NCBI GenBank assembly: GCA_025966255.1
Contig: JAOPVG010000034.1
Span: forward strand, 1-9,579
DNA: 9,579 nt
DNA from: Jatrophihabitans sp.
GTDB taxonomy: Bacteria; Actinomycetota; Actinomycetes; Mycobacteriales; Jatrophihabitantaceae
Direction: 5' to 3'
Positions within the stretch are counted from its first letter, which is position 1. Every line of letters starts with the position of its first letter. Below the pieces are notes generated by a model. It saw only the letters and a program-made list of their open reading frames with translations, ran no database searches and was not told where the DNA came from. Shown here piece after piece: positions 1 through 5,870 of the stretch. The translations under genes and the position numbers were made by a program.

Positions 1-48
1 CAACCGGTCAGCCCGACGGTTGACGACATCGCCGATCCAGCTGGTCAT
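1..48 (-). CDS. Possible start of a downstream gene, partial
   Basis: On the minus strand an ATG at 48-46 opens a frame that stays open to the window edge (16 codons, beginning MTSWIGDVVNRRADRL). The product is not recognised. The stretch between it and the end of the BY-kinase gene (49-157) has no convincing gene. A 38-codon TTG-initiated frame (161-45) overlaps the kinase stop as TTGA and this ATG as ATGA, but its composition is unremarkable and neither start has a clear Shine-Dalgarno sequence. In this locus a further polysaccharide gene would be expected here, but that is inference from position only. Confidence 0.25.
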   Translation of the reverse strand, partial: MTSWIGDVVNRRADRL

Positions 49-157
49 GGTCGGCGCCGGTTGCGGTTGTGCGCGGACTCGATCAGCGCGTCCATCGACA
101 CGATCGCCGACGCGGCCGCCCGGCTGCGGGAACAGCCCGACCGCGGTGGCCCGTAGG

Positions 158-1786
158 TCAAGGCGTTCTTTCGCGCGGCTCTTGCTGCTTGGCGAGGGAC
201 ACCTGCGTCTTCGCCGCCGACGACTTGGCCGCCGCCTTCGCTGGCACCTTCGACGGCGCCGACTGCGCCTCCGCCTTCGTCCGTCCGTTCGAAGCCGGCG
301 ACTCTGTCGGCGCGCTCGTCGCCGGCGAAGCCGCGGGCCGGTTCGTAGTCGACGACTTCTTGGGCACGCCGGGGATCAGTCGGCCGACAAGGCGCCGTCG
401 GCCTCGGGCTGCACCGCCCGACTGGTCGGCCCCGATGGCCGTGGCGTAGTAGCCCGCGTACCCCGAGGCGTCGCGGCGCGACACCGGCTTCATGTTCAGG
501 ACGCAGCCGAGCACCGTGGCCTGCACGGCGGTCAAGGACTCGAGTGCTGCCTGCAACTGCCAGCGGCGCGTCTTACCGGCCCGGAAGACGACGATGGTCC
601 CGTCGGCCGAGGCGGCGAGAACGGTGGAATCGGTCACTGGCAGCACGGGTGGGGTGTCGATCAAGGCGATGTCGAAGCGAGATCTGAGCTCGGTCAGGAG
701 CTCGCGCATCCTGGCTCCGCCGAGCAGTTCGGCCGGGTTCGGCGGGATCGTCCCGCTCGGCAGAATGGTGAGCCCTTCGGACCCCCACTTCTGCAGCACG
801 TCGTCGAGGTCGACCTGTCGGGCCAGCACATTACTTAGCCCGACGCTGCGTTCGACATCCATCAGCTCACTCAGCCGGGGTCGGCGCATGTCGGCCTCGA
901 TCAGGACCACCTGCTTGCCCGTCTCGGCGAGCGACAGGGCGAGGTTGGCCGCCGTGATCGACTTTCCCTCCGCTTCGACCGAGGAGGTGATCACCAGGAC
1001 CTGAGACGCCGCCGCCGCTTCCATGAACTGCAGATTGGTCCTGATCTGTCTCATGGACTCGGCTCGCGGGCTGTACGCGAGGTTGTCAATGATCAGGGGT
1101 TGCGTCTTGACCGTCCGGTCGAAGGCGATCGTGCCAAGTACCGGGATTCCGGAGAGCTGGGCCAAGGCCTCCGCCGACCGCACCGAGAAGTCGAACAGTT
1201 CGCGAAGCGCAGCGAGCGCGAGACCGAGAATCAGCCCGAGCGCGACGCCGATGAGGACGTTCAGGCGCGTGCGGGGTGAGATCGGAGCCTTCGGGGTTGT
1301 CGGGCCCGACACGACACTCAGCTTGACCGTGGCCGGGGCGGTTCGCGACGGCGTGTTGTCCAGTTCGTCCACAAGCTGCGGAAACGAAAGTCCTACGGCA
1401 CGGCCGATGGCCAGCGCTCGGGCCGGGGACGCGTCGTGGATCTGCACGTCGATCAATACCGTGTTCAGCTGCGCCGTCGCGGAGATCTCGCCGGCGACCT
1501 GCCTGGTCGTGGCCCCGACACCGGGTGCGTCCGTGATCATCTGCGCAAGGCGGTCGCTCGACAGGAGTTTGGCGTAGGACGTGGCGCGATCCTGGGCGAA
1601 CTGGTTGGTCGCATTGGCGCTCGAATCAGCCAGTGCGGGTGACCCGACATAGAAGGTGAGTTTGCTCGAGTAGATGGGCGTCTGGCGCTTGCTGTATCCG
1701 TAGGCCAAACCACCGATAACGACCATCAACAGGACAATGATCCACCAGCTCTTGCGGATGGCCCGCATGTACCGGTGAAAGTCCAT
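158..1786 (-). CDS. Wzz-type chain-length regulator fused to BY-kinase (polysaccharide biosynthesis tyrosine autokinase)
   Basis: This 542-residue inner-membrane protein should control polymer length and export through ATP-dependent tyrosine autophosphorylation. A Wzz domain is visible: a transmembrane helix at about residues 15-31, an extracytoplasmic segment at about 32-172 ending in a proline-rich stretch (PKAPISP, 165-171), and a second helix at about 175-194. The cytoplasmic kinase domain follows. It has a Walker A at about 268-281 (AEGKS, K275), a Walker A' at 293-303 (LIEADMRRP) and a Walker B at 371-380 (FDIALIDTPP). A short tyrosine cluster lies at 443-447 (YAGYY). About 95 residues follow the cluster, rich in Ala, Pro, Ser, Thr and Lys, which is longer than usual because the cluster is normally near the C-terminus. 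Compared with the usual motifs, Walker A has Ala (A272) where Gly is common, and Walker A' has Glu297 in the first acidic position, with D299 kept. The ATG at 1786 follows a GAGAGGG ribosome site (1804-1798). The gene is transcribed alone, divergently from the polymerase gene. Family assignment is firm; the polymer made is unknown. Confidence 0.93.
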   Translation of the reverse strand: MDFHRYMRAIRKSWWIIVLLMVVIGGLAYGYSKRQTPIYSSKLTFYVGSPALADSSANATNQFAQDRATSYAKLLSSDRLAQMITDAPGVGATTRQVAGEISATAQLNTVLIDVQIHDASPARALAIGRAVGLSFPQLVDELDNTPSRTAPATVKLSVVSGPTTPKAPISPRTRLNVLIGVALGLILGLALAALRELFDFSVRSAEALAQLSGIPVLGTIAFDRTVKTQPLIIDNLAYSPRAESMRQIRTNLQFMEAAAASQVLVITSSVEAEGKSITAANLALSLAETGKQVVLIEADMRRPRLSELMDVERSVGLSNVLARQVDLDDVLQKWGSEGLTILPSGTIPPNPAELLGGARMRELLTELRSRFDIALIDTPPVLPVTDSTVLAASADGTIVVFRAGKTRRWQLQAALESLTAVQATVLGCVLNMKPVSRRDASGYAGYYATAIGADQSGGAARGRRRLVGRLIPGVPKKSSTTNRPAASPATSAPTESPASNGRTKAEAQSAPSKVPAKAAAKSSAAKTQVSLAKQQEPRERTP

Positions 1787-1797
1787 CGACCTGGCTA

Positions 1798-1869
1798 CCC
1801 TCTCGGCTCCGGTGGAGCAACGCGCCGCTCCGTCAGCACCTGAGGACGTGCTCGGACGATTGCCTCAGG
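1798..1869 (-). promoter_or_regulatory. Structured leader of the BY-kinase gene (two hairpins and ribosome site)
   Basis: The kinase leader contains two inverted repeats. The larger pairs CCTGAGG (1839-1845) with CCTCAGG (1863-1869) around a 17-base loop. Across a 2x2 internal loop it extends with TCAG (1833-1836) against CTGA (1872-1875), giving 11 pairs. The smaller pairs GCTCC (1806-1810) with GGAGC (1814-1818) around a 3-base loop, and abuts the ribosome site GAGAGGG (1804-1798 on the minus strand). The repeats are read directly from the sequence. A role in translation or attenuation is inference, and no known riboswitch class was recognised. Confidence 0.4.
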
Positions 1870-1917
1870 CCCTGATGGTAGTGGCCGTCACCGCTTCATG
1901 CGCACCAAACGCGCCCC

Positions 1918-1923
1918 ATTATG
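1918..1923 (-). promoter_or_regulatory. Candidate -10 element for the BY-kinase gene
   Basis: On the minus strand the hexamer CATAAT matches the sigma-70/SigA -10 consensus at five of six bases and stands out in a GC-rich region. No good -35 lies 16-18 bases upstream, which is common in actinobacterial promoters. Use of this site would give a leader of about 125 bases that includes both hairpins described for 1798-1869. Confidence 0.35.
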
Positions 1924-2032
1924 CCCGTCCTCAACGCCGTGCCAGGATTTTTGACCGGTAGCCATTGCGTGATCGGTGATTTCACACCGACGCGGACAAC
2001 CGCGGACGGCCCGTGAACCGAGGTAGATCGCG

Positions 2033-2038
2033 TAGGAT
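2033..2038 (+). promoter_or_regulatory. Candidate -10 element for the polymerase operon
   Basis: TAGGAT at 2033-2038 fits the TAnnnT pattern of actinobacterial housekeeping -10 elements, but no clear -35 accompanies it. If used, transcription would begin near 2045 and most of the repeat and palindrome region would lie in a leader of roughly 90 bases. TTGACC at 1951-1956 is a good -35-like hexamer but lacks a convincing partner 16-18 bases downstream. Confidence 0.25.
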
Positions 2039-2058
2039 TCGGCCACGCCGGACAACCG

Positions 2059-2075
2059 CGTTCAGGCGCTGAACG
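2059..2075. promoter_or_regulatory. Perfect 17-bp palindrome (operator or leader hairpin)
   Basis: CGTTCAG (2059-2065), GCG (2066-2068) and CTGAACG (2069-2075) make a perfect 7-bp inverted repeat with a 3-base centre. It lies 58 bases before the polymerase start and is bracketed by inverted copies of the 12-bp motif. It could be a dimer-binding operator or, if transcribed, a very stable hairpin. There is no uridine tract after it, so a classical terminator is unlikely. Confidence 0.5.
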
Positions 2076-2133
2076 ACTCGGCCGCAGTTGTCCGAGGAAT
2101 TCATTTCTTGGCTCACGGGGGAAGGGCGCGGCA

Positions 2134-3453
2134 ATGCTGAGCAGCCCTCATTCCGGTGCCGCGCCGGGGCTACTGAATCGCCCCGAATTCGTTTCGGCCG
2201 ACCCATCCGCGCGTCCCGCGCTCGCGGCATCCATCGCCCGGTACGCGGCGATCGCCACGATGGTGGCGTTGGGAATGCGGCAATTCGTCCAGTCCGGCGC
2301 GACGACCGGATACCTCATTGCCCTCCTGCTTGCCCCCGTGTGGTTGGGAACGCTCCATCGTTACCGCGGCGCCCGCCTGCTCGCGATCGTGGGATCGGCG
2401 ACGCTCGTGTGGGGGATCGTGCTCCGGGACATCGCCGCGGCCGATCACATCATCAGTTCGAGCGTCCAGATCAGGTCGACGGTATTGCTGGCCGGCATCC
2501 TGCTCAGTATCTGCGCCATCCTCTGGGCGCGGACCGTCCTGTCATCGGCCGAGGTCGGCCTTTGGTACGGCGCCGGAATGATCCTCAACGCAGTCTTGAC
2601 CGGCACGAGTGCCGGCAATCCGTGGAAGAACACCTGGGCGATACCGGTCGCGATCGTCGTTCTCTCGGCGATCAATCTGTCGAGCAAGGCACGGGCGAAA
2701 CGCGCGTCGCTGCCCGGTGTCGTGGTGCTCGTGGTGCTCGCCGTGATCTCCGCGTTCTCCGACTCGCGCTCGTACGCGGCCACCTTCCTCATCGCCGCGA
2801 TCCTGGTCGGGTGGCAGTCCAGACCCACCAACCTCTCGCGTCGATCGTCGGCCTACCTGACCGTGGTCATGCTCGTCGGAGTGGCGGCTTCGACCTACTG
2901 GCTCGGAACCAAACTGCTCGTGTCCGGCTACCTCGGCGCCAACGCGCAAGTTCGCACAGTCGCGCAGATCGAGCAGTCGGGTTCGGTGATCCTCGGCGGC
3001 CGACCCGAGCTGCAGGCCACGATCGCGCTGATGCGGTCCCGGCCTTCGGGCTTCGGTGTCGGCGTCGAGCCCACGGGTCAGGACATCCTGATCGCCAAGA
3101 CCGGCCTGTCGAGCATCAACTACAACCCGAACAACGGGTACGTCGAGAAGTTCATGTTCGGCGGACACATCGAGTTGCACTCCGTGTTCGGGGACCTCTG
3201 GGCCAGCTGGGGAATCCCGGGACTCGTGCTGCTGCTGCTGCTTGCGCTGAACCTCGTCCGCTCGATCTCGACCACCATCTCGAGAGGGCTGGCCAACCCG
3301 CTGGTCGTGTTCCTCGTGGTCTGGACGCTGTGGAACCTCCTCTTCAGCCCCATCTACGGCTCCGCGCCCACACTGACCCTCGCGGTCGGCCTAGCGATCA
3401 TGTACAAGGCGGACCTGCGCTCCGGCATGAAGCACCGGAGTGCGCCGACGTGA
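2134..3453 (+). CDS. O-antigen polymerase/ligase-like membrane protein (Wzy family)
   Basis: This 439-residue polytopic membrane protein has roughly ten or more hydrophobic helices, as expected for proteins that polymerise or ligate undecaprenyl-linked oligosaccharides outside the membrane. Family-like features include SDSRS at 209-213 opening a hydrophobic run. A large extracytoplasmic loop at about 265-350 contains GGRPELQ (288-294), then GFGVGVEP, NPNNGY (about 331-336) and H349 in HSVFGDLWASWGIPG. This arrangement (Arg-rich loop, then a conserved His before a helix) is typical of the Wzy_C/O-antigen ligase family. The ATG at 2134 is preceded by a strong ribosome site (GGGGGAAGGG, 2117-2126; 7-base spacing). 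It is the first gene of a three-gene plus-strand unit, and its stop overlaps the next start as GTGA. Polymerase versus ligase cannot be decided from sequence, but a neighbouring Wzz and Wzx favour polymerase. Confidence 0.85.
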   Translation: MLSSPHSGAAPGLLNRPEFVSADPSARPALAASIARYAAIATMVALGMRQFVQSGATTGYLIALLLAPVWLGTLHRYRGARLLAIVGSATLVWGIVLRDIAAADHIISSSVQIRSTVLLAGILLSICAILWARTVLSSAEVGLWYGAGMILNAVLTGTSAGNPWKNTWAIPVAIVVLSAINLSSKARAKRASLPGVVVLVVLAVISAFSDSRSYAATFLIAAILVGWQSRPTNLSRRSSAYLTVVMLVGVAASTYWLGTKLLVSGYLGANAQVRTVAQIEQSGSVILGGRPELQATIALMRSRPSGFGVGVEPTGQDILIAKTGLSSINYNPNNGYVEKFMFGGHIELHSVFGDLWASWGIPGLVLLLLLALNLVRSISTTISRGLANPLVVFLVVWTLWNLLFSPIYGSAPTLTLAVGLAIMYKADLRSGMKHRSAPT

Positions 3454-4589
3454 CGGATCGGCAGCAGCACCGCCCAGCGAAAGCCGCGGTCACCCTCGAG
3501 TCCCATATCGACCTGCGCGACAACGCACTAAACCTGATGCGGTTGGTGCTGGCCAGCAGCGTGATCGTCTGGCACTCCTTCACCGTCACCGGTCATCCGC
3601 TTGCGAACACGCACTTCGGCCAGTTGCTCGGTGACATGCCGGTCGACGGCTTCTTCGCGATCAGCGGTTTCCTGCTCTGCGCAAGCTGGTTCCGCAAGCC
3701 GAAGCTGGGCTCGTTCGCGCGCAACCGAGTCCTGCGTCTCGTACCGGCCTACTGGACCAGCCTGCTGCTCACCGCGCTGATCGCTGCGCCGGTGTCATTG
3801 GCCCTCCAGTCGCACGACGCCGGCGCCGCGTTCACCGGCCCACACTCCGCGCTGCACTACCTGATCAGCAATGCGGCCCTACAGGTGAACTTCTACGACG
3901 TTTCGTCGACGCCGCTCGACGTCCCATACCCGTCGGTATGGAACGGATCGGCCTGGACCCTGATCTGGGAGGCCTACGCCTACATCGGTCTGGCCGCGGT
4001 GGCATTCGTCGGGTTGTTGCGACGCCGCGGCGTGATGGTGCTCTTCGCACTCGTCGCCTGGGGCTTCATGACGGCGACCGACTACGAGCTGATCCGGCGA
4101 AACTTCTACATCGCCCGCGGGTCGCGCCTCGGCTTCATGTTCCTGTGCGGCGTGCTCCTCTACCTGTACCGCGATCGGATATCCGGACGCCGACGGGTGG
4201 TGGCCGGCGCGGGCATCCTCCTGCTCGCGTCCGTTGCGCTGAAGGACTACCGCGTCCTCGGCGCCATCGCGGTCGCCTACCTCGTGATCTGGATCGGCGG
4301 CGCGATCCGCAATCCGCGCTGGCAGCTCAAGCGCGTCGACATCTCCTACGGGATGTACATCTACGCCTTCCCGATCCAGCAGATCCTGGTTCTGGCCGGC
4401 CTGGGGTCCCTACCGCCGCTTGTCTTTGCGGTGGTCGCTGCGGCCGCCATTGCGCCCGTGGCGACCGCAAGCTGGTTCGTGATCGAGCGCCCCGCGTTGC
4501 GGCTCAAGGCGGCGCGCCTCCCCAACTTGGGTCGAGGTCGAAGCCGCCAGCGTGTCGTCGTGCCCGCTCACCAGTCCGGCGACACGTAG
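3450..4589 (+). CDS. Acyltransferase-3 family membrane O-acyltransferase
   Basis: This protein of about 379 residues should transfer an acyl (often acetyl) group to a sugar of the polysaccharide. Features of the acyltransferase-3 family are clear. Arg31 and His42 lie in the first helix (RLVLASSVIVWHS), the latter being the expected catalytic histidine. They are followed by FFAISGFLL (68-76), an RNRVLR motif (91-96, R93 and R96) with PAYW, WTLIWEAYAY in mid-protein, and SYGMYIYAFPI near the C-terminus. Around nine to ten hydrophobic helices are visible. A short hydrophilic N-terminus and a basic C-terminal tail flank the domain. The GTG at 3450 was chosen because it overlaps the polymerase stop (GTGA), has GGAG at 3437-3440 with 9-base spacing, and gives the normal family length. 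The open frame extends far upstream, but that part is a shadow of the polymerase gene. The acyl donor and target sugar are unknown. Confidence 0.9.
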   Translation: MTDRQQHRPAKAAVTLESHIDLRDNALNLMRLVLASSVIVWHSFTVTGHPLANTHFGQLLGDMPVDGFFAISGFLLCASWFRKPKLGSFARNRVLRLVPAYWTSLLLTALIAAPVSLALQSHDAGAAFTGPHSALHYLISNAALQVNFYDVSSTPLDVPYPSVWNGSAWTLIWEAYAYIGLAAVAFVGLLRRRGVMVLFALVAWGFMTATDYELIRRNFYIARGSRLGFMFLCGVLLYLYRDRISGRRRVVAGAGILLLASVALKDYRVLGAIAVAYLVIWIGGAIRNPRWQLKRVDISYGMYIYAFPIQQILVLAGLGSLPPLVFAVVAAAAIAPVATASWFVIERPALRLKAARLPNLGRGRSRQRVVVPAHQSGDT

Positions 4590-4621
4590 TCGTGATACGG
4601 AAACCAGGCAAGGGCCCGGCG

Positions 4622-5836
4622 ATGAGCCTCGACGCAGCGATCGGCCAGGTGCTGTCGGCCGATCTCTGCACTGGCTGCGGATTCTGCGCCCAGCTGCGCC
4701 CGGACATCGTCATGGATTTGGATGACCGCGGCTTCGGGCGTCCCCGCATCGACAGTGCGCAAGCGCCCATCGCCGACGAGCAGGCTGATCAAGAAGCATT
4801 GCGGCGATTCGAGACCACCTGTCCCGGCCGCACGGTAGCGGCACCGCCGGCTCCGAAGGCGAGTGAAGACAACGCGACCTTCGGCCGGTACCTCGAAGCC
4901 TGGCAGGGCTGGGCCGCCGACCCAGCTCTACGCCACGCCGGCAGCAGCGGAGGCGTGCTCACGGCGTTGTCGACCTGGTTGCTGGAGAGCGAGCAGGCCG
5001 ACGCTGTCGTGTGCGCAGGACAATCGCCACGCGTCCCAGCGGAAACAGCGGCGTTCCACCTGCCGGATCCGGCGGCTGTCCGGACCCACACCGGATCGCG
5101 TTATGCGCCCGTCGCCAACCTCGAACTGCCGGTCGCGGCAACCGACGTCTTCATAGGCAAGCCGTGCGAAGCGGCGGCCCTACGAGCCGCGACGAGCCGT
5201 CAGTCCGCTGCTCCGATCATTCTGTCGTTCTTCTGTGCCGGCGTACCGTCCCAGTTCGCGACCGATCGCTTGATCACGAAACTGCTCGGACGCGACGAGC
5301 CGGTCGAGTCGGTCCGGTACCGCGGTGACGGCTGGCCGGGAGAGTTCCGATTCGTGACGCGCTCGGGCCAGGCCGTGTCGTGCTCCTACGAGACATCGTG
5401 GGGTGAGCACCTGGGCCGCGACATCCAGTGGCGCTGCAAGCTCTGTGTCGACGGCACCGGCGGTGCGGCCGACGTCGCGGTCGGGGACTACTGGAACTCC
5501 TCCGAAAGCGGCTACCCGGTATTCGACGATGCCCCCGGCCGCTCGGTCGTGCTCGCCCGCACCGAGCGCGGGCGCGCGCTAGTGCTGGCTGCGGCAGCAG
5601 CCTCCGTCATCCACCTCGAACCGGTCGACGTGGCCGACGTCGAACGGGGCCAGCCGTTACAAGTGCGCCGCAAGCAGACGCTCTTCGGCCGACTGCTCGG
5701 CACCCGGGCGGCCGGGCAGCGCGTACCGTCCTACCGCGGTTGGGGCCTACTGCGACTTGCCGTCAAGAACCCGCGCGCGAACCTGAAGGCGGCGCGGCGC
5801 TCCTCCGGCCGGGTGAAGGCGGCGAGCCGAGACTGA
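4622..5836 (+). CDS. FrhB-like iron-sulfur oxidoreductase (coenzyme F420 hydrogenase/dehydrogenase beta-subunit family)
   Basis: This soluble protein of about 404 residues has the FrhB/FdhB two-domain pattern. The N-terminus has C16-x2-C19-x2-C22 and C67 (TTCPG), a likely [4Fe-4S] site. GSSGG at 107-111 matches the conserved xSGG segment. The C-terminal domain has GKPC (C182), FFCAG (C205), C272-x2-C275 and the GDYW tail of that motif (288-291), a likely second metal or cluster site. Relatives transfer electrons between F420, flavin and Fe-S centres. Homologues also occur in bacterial surface-polysaccharide loci, often near pyruvyl transferase family genes, where I know of no settled reaction. 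It is the third gene of the plus-strand unit, 32 bases after the acyltransferase stop. The ATG at 4622 has an AAGGG-like site and places CTGCGFC near the N-terminus as usual. GTG at 4592 is an in-frame alternative that adds 10 residues. The role here, such as redox tailoring of a sugar, is inference. Confidence 0.85.
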   Translation: MSLDAAIGQVLSADLCTGCGFCAQLRPDIVMDLDDRGFGRPRIDSAQAPIADEQADQEALRRFETTCPGRTVAAPPAPKASEDNATFGRYLEAWQGWAADPALRHAGSSGGVLTALSTWLLESEQADAVVCAGQSPRVPAETAAFHLPDPAAVRTHTGSRYAPVANLELPVAATDVFIGKPCEAAALRAATSRQSAAPIILSFFCAGVPSQFATDRLITKLLGRDEPVESVRYRGDGWPGEFRFVTRSGQAVSCSYETSWGEHLGRDIQWRCKLCVDGTGGAADVAVGDYWNSSESGYPVFDDAPGRSVVLARTERGRALVLAAAAASVIHLEPVDVADVERGQPLQVRRKQTLFGRLLGTRAAGQRVPSYRGWGLLRLAVKNPRANLKAARRSSGRVKAASRD

Positions 5837-5838
5837 CG

Positions 5839-5870
5839 GCTCGAGCGTGCTTGCTCAGCGTCGCTTGAGC
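5839..5870. terminator. Candidate bidirectional terminator hairpin at convergent junction
   Basis: GCTCGAGCG (5839-5847) can pair with CGCTTGAGC (5862-5870) as a 9-bp stem containing one G-U pair, with a 14-base loop. It spans the 18-base gap between the convergent FrhB-like and flippase genes and reaches into the last codons of the flippase. No T-tract follows on either strand. It would therefore be a tail-less hairpin of a kind often proposed in actinobacteria. Termination activity is inferred from position. Confidence 0.4.

Larger units (their letters stand above)
1991..2094. repeat. Three copies of a 12-bp motif, CGGACAAC(C/T)GCG
   Basis: Two direct copies of CGGACAACCGCG lie at 1993-2004 and 2049-2060, starting 56 bases apart. 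A third copy is inverted and has one mismatch (2083-2094, reading CGCAGTTGTCCG on the plus strand). The first copy also sits in a small imperfect palindrome (CGCGG, ACAA, CCGCG; 1991-2004). Copies two and three form an inverted pair flanking a separate perfect palindrome. The arrangement upstream of the polymerase gene resembles an array of operator sites for a DNA-binding regulator. The regulator is unknown. Confidence 0.5.

Noticed and set aside
20..838. Plus-strand 272-codon frame antisense to the BY-kinase tail
   Set aside because: It is an Arg-repeat-like translation produced by the reverse complement of the Ala/Lys-rich kinase tail.
1969..1985. GTGA-N9-TCAC, a possible CRP/FNR-like half-site pair
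   Set aside because: The usual spacer is six bases. Here the spacing is nine (or two for the inner GTGA), so it does not fit the known site.
2088..3449. N-terminal half of a long plus-strand open frame (2088-4589) that would give an 833-residue protein
   Set aside because: This part overlaps the polymerase gene in another frame and reads as Arg/Pro/Gly-rich shadow. The real acyltransferase begins at GTG 3450 with a ribosome site and the GTGA overlap.
3938..4621. Upstream extension of the FrhB-like open frame (3938-5836)
   Set aside because: It is an Arg-rich shadow of the acyltransferase gene. Family similarity starts just after ATG 4622.
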